A DNA stretch of 64,000 bases from Polyangiaceae bacterium UTPRO1 (GCA_002050235.1 MWST01000043.1:124001-188000), one strand, 5' to 3'; shown: positions 41,789-50,379, counted from the stretch's first letter. Notes: generated by a model not told the origin, from the letters alone. A program made the numbers and translations.

Positions 41789-42937
41789 TCACTCCGCGGC
41801 CGTCGACCACGTGCTGCTGGCCAGCGCCGGCGCGATCTGTATGCGCCCGGGTTCCTCGCGCCCGACGCGGCACGTCTGGCTGTATGTAGCCCCGAAGGTC
41901 GGGAGCCATGCCGAGTGCTTTCCGGCGCCGCCGGCGACCAGGATCCGGATGTCCTCGGGGGCCCGCGCCACCGGAATCCGCCCGCCGAACTCGTCGAGAA
42001 GCTTCTTGTAGCCGCCCCACGTGCTCGCCTCATCGAGTTTCTTCTTGCCGATGCGATCGACGGCGACGCGCGCGTGCTCGAAGAGGTACGCCTGCGCCGC
42101 CGGTCGCGAGAAGCCGCTCTTCGCGATCACCTCGGCGTGCTCGGGCCCCAGAACCACGAACTGGTCGCCGCCGCGGTAGACCGTGTTGGCGCCGGGCGTC
42201 GCCATCGTCTCGGCGATGGTGAAGAGGATCTCTTCGCCGGAGTCCGACTGATGGTCATTGATGTTGTGAGGTCCCTCGACGGCGGCGACGGTCACGGCGC
42301 TGTCCTCCGGCGACAGGCCCACCGACACCCGGAACGGCTCCCAGGGGCTTCGCGCTTCGTTCTCGGCGAAGCAGAAAGTCCACTTTGCCGGCGTGCCCTG
42401 CGTGGCGCGGTCGATCGCGCTCTCGCTGTCGCCGTCACCCGGACGGGCGCCGCCGACGTTCATCATCACCAAGCGCACCGCGCGCCCGATCGTGCCGTTG
42501 GCGCGGTTGCCCTGTCCCATGCAGCCGGCGCCCGCGTTCATGCCGGCCTCGGCGGCCGCCGGCCCGTGCACGAGCACCATGAGCGCGCACGGGTGGGTCG
42601 TCATCTGCATGCCGTAAAGGTTGAAGATCGGTACGTTCATCGCCGTGACGGCTGCCTCGAGGATGGGCATGTAGGCCGGGAGGCAGCCCGCCATGACCGC
42701 ATTGGCCGCGAGCTGTCGCACCGAGAGCGGGGCGCCGCGCGGCGCGATCGCGCCGAGGCAATGCTCGGCGTCGTGGAGGGCGGCGGCGCAGAACCGCGCC
42801 ACGCGCTCGCGGGTAGGCGGTACGACCGGTAGGCCGTCGGTCCACCCCCAGGCATAGAGCTGCTCGGCGACGAGCGCGTCGTCGCCGTCGAGGGCGATCT
42901 CCTGCTGGTCCGATCCCGGCCGAGGGAGCGCGCTCAT
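41789..42937 (-). CDS. Companion protein of the UGSC/CGSC system (DGLPVVPPT motif)
   Basis: 382 residues, cytoplasmic, without a signal peptide. The N-terminal GWTDGLPVVPPTRERV (about 31-46) and AANAVMAGCLPAYMPILEAA are strongly conserved-looking segments that I recall in genomic company with UGSC seleno-family proteins. A cysteine-containing stretch MTTHPCALMVLVHGP and a GAGCMGQGNRANGTIGRAVRLV glycine-rich region follow. No known cofactor fold can be named. The ATG overlaps the stop of the CGSC gene (ATGA) and the gene leads into trxB, so the three are one unit. Confidence 0.75.
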   Translation of the reverse strand: MSALPRPGSDQQEIALDGDDALVAEQLYAWGWTDGLPVVPPTRERVARFCAAALHDAEHCLGAIAPRGAPLSVRQLAANAVMAGCLPAYMPILEAAVTAMNVPIFNLYGMQMTTHPCALMVLVHGPAAAEAGMNAGAGCMGQGNRANGTIGRAVRLVMMNVGGARPGDGDSESAIDRATQGTPAKWTFCFAENEARSPWEPFRVSVGLSPEDSAVTVAAVEGPHNINDHQSDSGEEILFTIAETMATPGANTVYRGGDQFVVLGPEHAEVIAKSGFSRPAAQAYLFEHARVAVDRIGKKKLDEASTWGGYKKLLDEFGGRIPVARAPEDIRILVAGGAGKHSAWLPTFGATYSQTCRVGREEPGRIQIAPALASSTWSTAAE

Positions 42938-43494
42938 TGCGCCACCGTCGACTGCAGCTCCGCCGGCGCGCCGGTGAGCGCGATGACGACCTGATCGATA
43001 GTCGCGGCCACGACCTTGGCCTTGGCGGTCTCGGGCGGAATGCCGCCGACGGGATGCTCGACGACCGACAGCCCGAGATCGTCGGCGCCCTTGATGGCGA
43101 GAACCTGGCGCGAGAAGGCGTCGAATTGATCGCTCGCCATGCCGCACACCGCCAGACCGCGCTGTGAGAGCTCCACCATGTCGGCGCAGGCCCACGACGC
43201 GCACGAGCCGCAGTCGAGCATCGCGACCACGGCCGCCGTGCAGTCGCGGGCGATCTCGTCGAGCATGGCTTCGTCGGCGCCGATCGACGGCACCCGCTTC
43301 ACGTAGAGGCGCGGCGTGATGGCGAAGCGCGCCATCAGCCCCTCGGCGACGCCTTCGAGGATCTTGTCGGCGTTCATCTTGCTGTTGCTCAAGAAGCCGA
43401 CCGTCCGGCCCTGCAGGTTTGCCACCGCGGCACGCGGCGTGCGCCGGAGCGGAACCTCTCCGCTCGTCGGATTGACGATGACCATCCGTTCCAT
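42934..43494 (-). CDS. UGSC-family protein, cysteine (CGSC) form
   Basis: 186 residues. The redox-like motif is MLDCGSCASWACAD with Cys95 and Cys98 (both TGC codons); in relatives the first position is selenocysteine (UGSC). The rest of the fold looks alpha/beta (TVGFLSNSKMNADKILEGV, VVEHPVGGIPPETAKAKV). The motif placement suggests a thiol-disulfide or reductase centre. It is the first gene of the operon with the DGLPVVPPT protein and trxB, and divergent from an acyl-CoA dehydrogenase operon across a 70-base AT-rich gap. The substrate is unknown to me. Confidence 0.78.
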   Translation of the reverse strand: MERMVIVNPTSGEVPLRRTPRAAVANLQGRTVGFLSNSKMNADKILEGVAEGLMARFAITPRLYVKRVPSIGADEAMLDEIARDCTAAVVAMLDCGSCASWACADMVELSQRGLAVCGMASDQFDAFSRQVLAIKGADDLGLSVVEHPVGGIPPETAKAKVVAATIDQVVIALTGAPAELQSTVAQ

Positions 43495-43523
43495 GGCTGC
43501 CCCTTCCTTGATATTTTAATTAT

Positions 43524-43534
43524 CGTACTATACG
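43524..43534. promoter_or_regulatory. Possible operator palindrome in the divergent promoter region
   Basis: CGTACTATACG (CGTA, three-base centre, TACG) is a palindrome in the only AT-rich stretch of the neighbourhood. On the minus strand it includes TATAGT, a fair -10 for the CGSC operon. A MarR-type regulator is encoded at 47338 in the divergent operon and could bind here. Function is inferred. Confidence 0.3.
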
Positions 43535-43564
43535 GATTCCGCAACTACTACGAGAGAGTGATCG

Positions 43565-44731
43565 ATGGACTTCCGCCTGACCGACGAGCAACAGCAGCTG
43601 CAGGACACGGTACGCGCCTTCGCCGACCGCGAGTGCGCACCGCTCGCTGCGGCGTGGGATCGTGAGAACCGCGTCCCCGACCATGAGTTCGAGGAGAAAC
43701 TCATCGGCCTGGGGCTCTATGGGATGACGCTCCCCGAACGCTGGGGCGGCGGCGGTCGCGAATTGCTCGACGCGGTCCTGGTGATCGAGCAGCTGGCGCG
43801 CGTCTCGCCGCTCTGCGCCGCCGGCGTGTTCGAGAGCAGCGTCGGGCCGGTCCGCGTCATCGAGCGGTTCGGCAGCGAGGAGCAGCAGGCCCGCTGGCTC
43901 CCGAAAGTGTGCCGCGGCGAGACCGAGATCTCGATCGGCATGAGCGAGCCCGAAGCCGGCAGCGCCCTCACCGATCTGCGCACTACGGCGGAGAAGGTCT
44001 CGGGCGGATACCGGCTGAACGGGGTCAAGGCGTGGTGCACCGGCGGCGGCCACAGCCGCGCCTACCTCGTCTACTGCCGGATGAACGATCGGCCGGGGCC
44101 GAAGGGCATCGCCGGGCTCCTGGTCGAGAAGGGCACGCCCGGGTTCACTTTCGGCCCCCAGGAGCGCTACCTTGGCCTGCGCGGTTTTCCGAGCAGCGCG
44201 CTCTACTTCGCGGATTGCGTCGTCCCGGAGGAGAATCTCGTCATCCAGCCCGGGGGCTTCGCCTCCCTCATGGACTGCTTCAACATCGAGCGCTGCGGCA
44301 ACGCGACGATGGCGCTCGGCATCGCCGCCGGCGCGCTCGAGGTGGCGACGAGCTACGCGCGCGAACGGCGCACCTTCGGCCGGCCGATCTGCGAGCGCGG
44401 CGTCGTCCAGGAGATGATCGCCGACATGGCCACCCGCGTAGACGCTGCGCGCTTGCTCGTCTACCGCGCCGCGGCCAATGCCGGCACGGGCCTCGCCGGT
44501 ATGAAGGAGACCTCGATGGCGAAGCTTTTCGCCAACGAGACCGCGAAGCACGTCACCGACAAGGCGATGGAGATCCTCGGGGCCGTCGGCTACAGCGCCG
44601 AGTATCCGATCGAGCGCATGCTGCGCGACAGCCGCGGCTGGCCGATCGCCGGCGGCACGCTGCAGATCCAGCGGCTGATCATCGCCTCTGCCGTCTTCGG
44701 GCGACGCTTCGACCAGCGGCTGCCGAGCTGA
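43565..44731 (+). CDS. Acyl-CoA dehydrogenase, isovaleryl/long-chain type
   Basis: 388 residues. All ACAD regions are present (FRLTDEQQQLQDTVRAFA, SIGMSEPEAGSALTDLRTTA, ARERRTFGRPICERGVVQ). The YEGT catalytic glutamate position reads IAGGT (361-365), but a glutamate at 242 (FNIERCG) fits the alternative base position on helix G used by isovaleryl-CoA and long-chain dehydrogenases. So it should be active on branched or long acyl-CoA. First gene of an operon with SDR, acyl-CoA ligase and MarR genes. Confidence 0.93.
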   Translation: MDFRLTDEQQQLQDTVRAFADRECAPLAAAWDRENRVPDHEFEEKLIGLGLYGMTLPERWGGGGRELLDAVLVIEQLARVSPLCAAGVFESSVGPVRVIERFGSEEQQARWLPKVCRGETEISIGMSEPEAGSALTDLRTTAEKVSGGYRLNGVKAWCTGGGHSRAYLVYCRMNDRPGPKGIAGLLVEKGTPGFTFGPQERYLGLRGFPSSALYFADCVVPEENLVIQPGGFASLMDCFNIERCGNATMALGIAAGALEVATSYARERRTFGRPICERGVVQEMIADMATRVDAARLLVYRAAANAGTGLAGMKETSMAKLFANETAKHVTDKAMEILGAVGYSAEYPIERMLRDSRGWPIAGGTLQIQRLIIASAVFGRRFDQRLPS

Positions 44732-44742
44732 CGGGTGCGGAC

Positions 44743-45567
44743 GTGGGTACGCGGTTTCGATCTCTCGCCGGACGGGTAGCGCTCGTGACCGGCGGCGGCC
44801 GCGGCATCGGCCGCGCCATCGCCCAGGCGCTCGTCGCTCGGGGGGCGAAGGTTGGCATCGCCGACCTCGACGCCGCCCTCGCGGAGCGCACCGCGGCTGC
44901 GATCGGAGCGGTCGGGGTCGCGCTCGACGTCACCGACCGCGACGTTTTCACGAGCGGCGTCGACGAGGTGGAGCGGCGGCTCGGCCCGCTCGACGTGCTG
45001 GTGAACAACGCCGGCATCATGCCGGTCGGCCCGTTCATCGAGGAGAGCGATACCGCCACGCGGCGCATCGTCGACGTCAACGTACACGGCGTGCTGAACG
45101 GCATGAAGATCGTGCTCCCGCGTTTCGTCGCCCACGGGCGCGGCCATCTCGTCAACGTCGCGTCGATGGCCGCCAAGGTTCCCGCTCCCGGAGGAGTCAC
45201 CTACACCGGCAGCAAGCACTTCGTCCTCGGCGCCAGCGACGCCGTCCGGCAGGAGCTGCGCGGCACGGGCGTCGAGGTGACGTGCCTCATGCCGGGTCCC
45301 GTGCTCACCGAGATGATGTCCGGCCTGGCGCCGGCGCGCGGGGTGCGCCAGGCGACCGTCGAGGAGGTCGCGGCTGCGACGGTCGCGGCGCTCGAGCGGC
45401 CGCGCTTCGCGGTACACGTTCCCGCCGCCGCCGGCCGCATGTACGCCCTCGGTCAGCTTCTGCCGCGGCAGGCGCGCGAGGGCCTGATGCGCCTGTTGCG
45501 CACCGACCGCGTCCTCACCGAGATCGACCGCGAGGCGCGGCGCGCTTACGAGGAGCGCGTCCGATGA
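44743..45567 (+). CDS. Short-chain dehydrogenase/reductase
   Basis: About 274 residues from GTG 44743. VALVTGGGRGIGRAIAQALV, VNNAGIMPVGPF, SMAAKVPAPGGVTYTGSKH (catalytic Tyr-Lys) and LMPGPVLTEMM are classical SDR features. Its 3' end overlaps the ligase start (ATGA). It probably oxidises a hydroxyl intermediate in the pathway of this operon. Confidence 0.9.
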   Translation: MGTRFRSLAGRVALVTGGGRGIGRAIAQALVARGAKVGIADLDAALAERTAAAIGAVGVALDVTDRDVFTSGVDEVERRLGPLDVLVNNAGIMPVGPFIEESDTATRRIVDVNVHGVLNGMKIVLPRFVAHGRGHLVNVASMAAKVPAPGGVTYTGSKHFVLGASDAVRQELRGTGVEVTCLMPGPVLTEMMSGLAPARGVRQATVEEVAAATVAALERPRFAVHVPAAAGRMYALGQLLPRQAREGLMRLLRTDRVLTEIDREARRAYEERVR

Positions 45568-47330
45568 GCGCCCCTCTCCGACCCGGCGTCCGCACCGCGG
45601 CGACGATGTGCGAAGCGTTTCAACGCACCGCCGCCGAGCTCGCCGAGAAGCCGGCGCTCCGCGCGTACGGCGACGCGCGCGTCTGGACGTGGGCCGAGTA
45701 CGCCGGCGCCGTGCGCCGCCTCGCCGCCGGCTTGTCTGCCCTCGGCGTCGGCCACGGTGACCCGGTGGCGTCGCTGCTGGTGAACCGCCCCGAGTTCCAC
45801 CTCTTCGACACCGCCGCGATGCATCTCGGCGCGCCCGGCTGGTCCTTGTACAACACCTCGACGCTCGAGCAGATGGCGCGCGCGCTCGCCATCGCCGGCA
45901 GCCGCGTCCTGGTCACCGAGCACGCTTTCCTGGAGCGCGCTCTGGCGCTGCGCGAACGTGTCGACGCCCTGGCGCACGTGATCGTCGTCGACGGCGTCGC
46001 ACCGGCCGGAACGCTCTCGATCGGCGACGTCGAGGCGGCGGGCGCCGCGAGCTTCGACTTCGCCGCCGCCTGGCGGGGGGTTGCTCCGGCCGACATCCTG
46101 ACCCTCATCTTCACCTCGGGATCGAGCGGCACGCCGAAGTGCGTGGAGCTCACCCATCGCAACATGCTCGCCAAGCTGTGTGCGTTCGATGCCGTCTATC
46201 CGCTCACGCCGGGTGGCCACACCATCAGCTTCCTCCCGCGCGCCCACATCGCCGACCGCTGGAACAACCAGTACGGTCCTATGCTGTTCGGCCAGACGGT
46301 CACTTGCCTCGCGGACGCGAGCCAGCTCTTCGCGTGTTCGGCGGCAGTACGACCGACGGCATGGGGCGGCGTGCCGCGCGTCTGGGAGAAGCTGAAGGCC
46401 GCGATCGAGAGCAGCCTCGCGGTCGACGCCGAGCGCCGCCGGCGGTTCGAGGATGCTCTGGCGGTCGGCAGGGAGCGGGTGCAGGCGCGCCGCACCGGTC
46501 GTGCGTCGGAGGAGCTGGAACGCCGCTGGCGGGCGGCCGACGAGGCGGTCTTCGCCAAGCTCCGGGCCATGCTCGGGCTCGACCGGTGCGAGTTCTTCGG
46601 TGTCGGCGCGGCTCCGATGCCGGTCGAGGTCCTGGACTTCTTCGCCGCCGCCGGCATCGAGATCGCCGAGATGTGGGGTGCGTCCGAGTGCACCGGCAAC
46701 AGCACCATCAATCCGCCCGGCGCCGTCCGACCCGGCACTGTCGGTAAGCCGCTTCCAGGTGTCGAGATGCGGCTCGCCGCAGACGGCGAGCTCCTGGTGC
46801 GCGGTCCGAGCGTCATGAAGGGCTATCGCGGCGACCCGCAGGCGAGCGCCGAGGCTATCGACGCCGACGGCTGGCTGCACACGGGCGATCTCGGCCGCTT
46901 CGATGCCGACGGTTACCTCACCATCATCGACCGCAAGAAAGACATCATCATCAACGCGGCCGGCAAGAACATGGCGCCGGCGAGCATAGAGGCGGCGATC
47001 AAGTCGGAGACGCCGTTGATCGCTCAGATCGTGGCCGTGGGCGACCGGCGCCCGTACAATGTGGCGCTGATCGTGTTGGACGCTGCGGCGGCCGGCGGTC
47101 GCGGCGGCGATGACCCCGAGATCGTGCGACTCGTCGACGAGGCGGTGGCGCGCGGGAACGCGAAGCTGTCGCGCGTCGAGCAGATCAAGCGCCACCGCAT
47201 CCTGTCCGACACCTGGGCGCCGGGCAGCGACGAGCTGACGCCTACCGGCAAGCCGCGGCGCAAGCGGATCCTGGAACGCTACACCGCCGTGATCGAAGCT
47301 CTCTACGGCGCAGCGCCAGCAGACGGCTGA
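45564..47330 (+). CDS. Long-chain acyl-CoA synthetase (AMP-binding)
   Basis: 588 residues of the ANL superfamily, activating carboxylic acids to acyl-CoA through an acyl-adenylate. ATP motif LIFTSGSSGTPKCVELTHRNM, A5-type GVGAAPMPVEVLDFF, WGASECTGNSTIN, LHTGDLGRFDADGYL, and the C-terminal IDRKKDIIINAAGKNMAP with the lysine of LTPTGKPRRK. Substrate probably a fatty or aromatic acid, as for FadD15-type enzymes. Overlaps the upstream SDR gene. Confidence 0.93.
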   Translation: MSAPLRPGVRTAATMCEAFQRTAAELAEKPALRAYGDARVWTWAEYAGAVRRLAAGLSALGVGHGDPVASLLVNRPEFHLFDTAAMHLGAPGWSLYNTSTLEQMARALAIAGSRVLVTEHAFLERALALRERVDALAHVIVVDGVAPAGTLSIGDVEAAGAASFDFAAAWRGVAPADILTLIFTSGSSGTPKCVELTHRNMLAKLCAFDAVYPLTPGGHTISFLPRAHIADRWNNQYGPMLFGQTVTCLADASQLFACSAAVRPTAWGGVPRVWEKLKAAIESSLAVDAERRRRFEDALAVGRERVQARRTGRASEELERRWRAADEAVFAKLRAMLGLDRCEFFGVGAAPMPVEVLDFFAAAGIEIAEMWGASECTGNSTINPPGAVRPGTVGKPLPGVEMRLAADGELLVRGPSVMKGYRGDPQASAEAIDADGWLHTGDLGRFDADGYLTIIDRKKDIIINAAGKNMAPASIEAAIKSETPLIAQIVAVGDRRPYNVALIVLDAAAAGGRGGDDPEIVRLVDEAVARGNAKLSRVEQIKRHRILSDTWAPGSDELTPTGKPRRKRILERYTAVIEALYGAAPADG

Positions 47331-47337
47331 GGAGCCC

Positions 47338-47796
47338 ATGACGACCAAGACGACCGCCAGCAAGCGAGCACGAACTCCCGACGACACCCACGCGCGCGCC
47401 ATGATGCGCCTCATCCATCAGGTGACCGCCGGGCATCCCGAGCGGACGACGCTCGATCTCAACGTCCGCCAGCGCCTCGTCATCCAATCGCTCGGCATCG
47501 CCGGCAGCCGGCCGATCGCGGCGATCGGCCAGCAACTCGGCCTCACCCCGTCGACGATGACCGGGTTGGTGGATCGGCTCGAAGAGCAGGGGTACCTCCG
47601 CCGTGAGGCACATCCCTCGGACCGGCGCGCGACCGTGCTGCGGCTCACGCCCAAGGGCGAGACGGCATTCCGCCGCGAGGTGGAATTCTATCGTGCGCTC
47701 GTAGACGAGACGCTGGCGGCGCTCGGCGATGACGCCAAGGCGCTCGTGCTCGCTGCGCTCGACTGCCTGGGCCGCAGCAAGCCGGCCGCCGCCTAG
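47338..47796 (+). CDS. MarR-family transcriptional regulator
   Basis: 152 residues. The winged helix is clear: ALG-type SRPIAAIGQQLGLTPSTMTGLVDRLEEQGYLRREAHPSDRRATVLRLTPKG is the MarR recognition helix and wing. Its location eight bases after the ligase gene suggests it regulates this operon, perhaps responding to an acyl or aromatic ligand. A palindrome at 43524 is a possible target. Confidence 0.93.
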   Translation: MTTKTTASKRARTPDDTHARAMMRLIHQVTAGHPERTTLDLNVRQRLVIQSLGIAGSRPIAAIGQQLGLTPSTMTGLVDRLEEQGYLRREAHPSDRRATVLRLTPKGETAFRREVEFYRALVDETLAALGDDAKALVLAALDCLGRSKPAAA

Positions 47797-47809
47797 GGAG
47801 ACGTTCATC

Positions 47810-48385
47810 GTGGACGACACCGTGCGCATCACCCGCCGCGGGCTTCTGCGTGCGGGTCTGCTCGGCTCGGCGCTCCTCTGGGCCGGCGGCCAGATCGGCT
47901 GCGGCGGACGTCACGCCGCCTCGCGGCCCGCCGCCGGCAGCGGCGAGCGTCAGGCCTTGACGCCGGCGGGCGAAGCGATCCTCGGCGCCGTGATCCCCGT
48001 CGTGCTCGGTTCGCTGCTGCCCGGCGACGAGAAGGAGCGCCGACGGGTTCTGGCCATCGGGCTCGACACCATCGACAGGTACCTCGCCTTCCTGCCCGAG
48101 GCTCTCCAGCGCGAGGCCGGCGACGCTTTCGCTACCCTCGATCTCTTGCCGGCCCGCGTGCTGCTGGTCGGCACCTGGCGCCCCTGGAGCGAGACGCCGC
48201 CTGCTACCGTCGCCGCCTTCCTGCGTTCGGCGCGATCGAGTCGCTTCGATCTGGTACGCCGGATCTTCGTGTTCCTGCAGTCGCTGGCGGTCCTGGCGTG
48301 GTTCGATCAACGCGCAGCGTGGCCCGCGATCGGGTATCCCGGGCCTCCGGTCGAACGGACGTCGGCGAACTGGAGCCTCGAATGA
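47810..48385 (+). CDS. Tat-exported small subunit for the GMC oxidoreductase
   Basis: 191 residues from GTG 47810 (GGGAG upstream). ITRRGLLRAGLLGSALLWAGG is a twin-arginine signal with a cysteine (IGCGG) that may be lipidated. The rest resembles small subunits of membrane-bound gluconate/sugar dehydrogenases (helical, EAILGAVIPVVLGSLLPG, IFVFLQSLAVLAWF). The downstream GMC subunit lacks a signal peptide, so it may be exported with this one. The stop overlaps the GMC start. Confidence 0.82.
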   Translation: MDDTVRITRRGLLRAGLLGSALLWAGGQIGCGGRHAASRPAAGSGERQALTPAGEAILGAVIPVVLGSLLPGDEKERRRVLAIGLDTIDRYLAFLPEALQREAGDAFATLDLLPARVLLVGTWRPWSETPPATVAAFLRSARSSRFDLVRRIFVFLQSLAVLAWFDQRAAWPAIGYPGPPVERTSANWSLE

Positions 48386-49965
48386 GCGCCCGCACGATCC
48401 TCACCGGCAATACGCTCGACACCGACCGCGTCCTCGAGGGCGACGTCGCGATCATCGGCTCGGGCGCCGGCGGCGCGATCAGCGCCGACGTCCTCGCGCG
48501 CGCGGGGCTGCGGGTGGTCGTGGTCGAGGAAGGCGCCTATCGCACGCCGGCGGATTTCGTCCCTCGCGAGATTCCGGCCTTCGCCGAGCTCTACGTCGAA
48601 GGCGGTGTCCGCTTGACGCGCGACGGCAGCATCGGCGTCGTCCAAGGCCGCACCGTCGGCGGCTCCACGGCGGTCAACTGGACCAGCAGCTTTCGCACTC
48701 CCGAGCCCACGCTGCGTTACTGGCGCGAAGTCCTCGGCATCACCGGCCTCTCCGCCGCCGAGCTGGCGCCGTGGTTCGAGCTGATCGAGAAGCGGCTGCA
48801 CATCGCCCCCTGGGAGACCCCGAACCCCAACAATCAGCTCCTCGCCCGCGGCGCCGCCAAGCTCGGCTGGCACCACGGCCCCATCCGCCGCAATGTCTCG
48901 GGGTGCGCCAATCTCGGCTACTGCGGCCTCGGCTGCCCGACGGGCGCCAAGCAGAGCATGGACGTCACCGCGATCCCCGACGCGCTCGATCACGGAGCGG
49001 TGTTGGTCACGCGCGTCCGCGCCGACCGGCTCCGGCTGCGCGCCGACCGGGTGACCGCGGTCGAATGCCTCGCGCTCGACGAGCGTGGCGTGAAGCCCAC
49101 CGGACGGCGGGTGACGCTGCGAGCGCCGTGGGTGATCGCTGCCGGCGCCGCCATCAATACCCCGGGGCTGCTCCTGCGCTCCGACGTGCCCGACCCGCAC
49201 CGGCTCGTCGGCAAGCGCACCTTCCTCCAGACCCACAACTATTCGCTCGCCTTCATGCCCGAGATCGTCGACCCGTTCTTCGGCGCCCAGCAGTCCGTCT
49301 ATGTCGACGAGTTCACCTGGCGCGACGGTGTCGACGGGCGCGCGGGCTTCAATATGGAAGCCGCGGGTGCGCAGCCGGTCGTCAGCATGCACGCATGGAA
49401 CGGCATCGGTACCGAGCTCGCCGACTTCGCGCGCCGCCTGCCGCACCTTCATACCCTGGTCTCACAGATCCGCGACGGCTTCGCGCCCGACAGTCGGGGA
49501 GGCGAAGTGCGGCTCCGCGGCGACGGGAGTCCGGTGCTCGACTATCCGATCACCGATTTCGTCTGGGACGGGGTGCGGCGATCGTACTTGGCGATGGCCG
49601 AGTGCCAGTTCGCAGCCGGCGCCGAAAGCGTGCACCCCGCGTGCAGCGATGCGCGCGCGTACCGCAGCTGGGCCGAGGCGCGGCGCGAGATCGGCACTCT
49701 CCGCCTACGGCCGCTGAACGTCTACCTGAACTCGACCCATCCCCTCGGCGGCTGCCCCATGGGCCCCGATCCGCGCACTGCCGTCGTCGGCATCGACTGC
49801 CGCCATCACCACCTCGCCAATCTCGCAGTCATCGACGGCTCGATCGTACCCACGAGCCTCGGCGTCAACCCGTCGCTGACGATCTACGCTCTGGCGGCGC
49901 GCGCCGCCACCGGGCTCGCCGAGCGCATCGGCGGCGCCGGCGCCGCGGGCGCCTCGCCCGGGTGA
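48382..49965 (+). CDS. GMC-family FAD oxidoreductase
   Basis: 527 residues. FAD motif VAIIGSGAGGAISADVLA, GRTVGGSTAVNWTS, a cysteine-rich GCANLGYCGLGCPTGAKQS stretch, and the catalytic-region THPLGGCPMG and VNPSLTIYALAARAATGL. GMC enzymes oxidise alcohols, sterols or sugars; the four-cysteine segment suggests an iron-sulfur or structural site as in some glucose/fructose dehydrogenase relatives. Pairs with the Tat subunit upstream. Confidence 0.92.
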   Translation: MSARTILTGNTLDTDRVLEGDVAIIGSGAGGAISADVLARAGLRVVVVEEGAYRTPADFVPREIPAFAELYVEGGVRLTRDGSIGVVQGRTVGGSTAVNWTSSFRTPEPTLRYWREVLGITGLSAAELAPWFELIEKRLHIAPWETPNPNNQLLARGAAKLGWHHGPIRRNVSGCANLGYCGLGCPTGAKQSMDVTAIPDALDHGAVLVTRVRADRLRLRADRVTAVECLALDERGVKPTGRRVTLRAPWVIAAGAAINTPGLLLRSDVPDPHRLVGKRTFLQTHNYSLAFMPEIVDPFFGAQQSVYVDEFTWRDGVDGRAGFNMEAAGAQPVVSMHAWNGIGTELADFARRLPHLHTLVSQIRDGFAPDSRGGEVRLRGDGSPVLDYPITDFVWDGVRRSYLAMAECQFAAGAESVHPACSDARAYRSWAEARREIGTLRLRPLNVYLNSTHPLGGCPMGPDPRTAVVGIDCRHHHLANLAVIDGSIVPTSLGVNPSLTIYALAARAATGLAERIGGAGAAGASPG

Positions 49966-49971
49966 GCCGCT

Positions 49972-50379
49972 TCACCGATCTTTCTCCTGCGTGCAGGCGC
50001 GGATGAACTCGGGCACGCTCTCGCCGCAGATGAAGTGCTCGACGCACTCGATGTCGCGGTAGAGGGGCCGCAGCTCGGCTTCGGAGCAATCGGCGTGTAC
50101 GGCGACGCGGATGGGCGTCCGGTAGTGCGCATCCACCCAGCGGGCGACGTCGACCCCGGTCTGTTGGTCGCGCTGGAACACGTGGTTCAGCAGCAGGACG
50201 TCGGGGCGGAAGTCCTTGATGCCGTCGATGGCCTCGTCCGCCCAGCCGCAGAAGAGCGCGCGCAGCTTCATGGGGACGTCCTCGGGCCAGAACAGCTCTA
50301 CTCGGCCACGGAGCTTGCCGAGGATCGGTCCGTCGTCGCCGATGATCAAGACGCGGACCTTCTTGGCGAACAGCCGCAC
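49972..50379 (-). CDS. Receiver-like domain protein, degenerate
   Basis: 135 residues. VRVLIIGDDGPIL and the DVLLLNHVFQRDQQTGVDVARWV segment followed by VAVHADCSEAEL are reminiscent of the cyclic-phosphate-processing receiver-like domain, in which LDHDLG and a late VHS motif are usual; here the acidic residue is Asn. It may be a non-phosphorylated signalling module. GTG 50379. Adjacent to the BVMO-like gene but of unknown link. Confidence 0.5.
   Translation of the reverse strand: MRLFAKKVRVLIIGDDGPILGKLRGRVELFWPEDVPMKLRALFCGWADEAIDGIKDFRPDVLLLNHVFQRDQQTGVDVARWVDAHYRTPIRVAVHADCSEAELRPLYRDIECVEHFICGESVPEFIRACTQEKDR

Noticed and set aside
42934-43494. Selenocysteine (TGA) codon in the UGSC-type protein
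   Set aside because: The codon at the motif is TGC, and no in-frame TGA or SECIS is needed.
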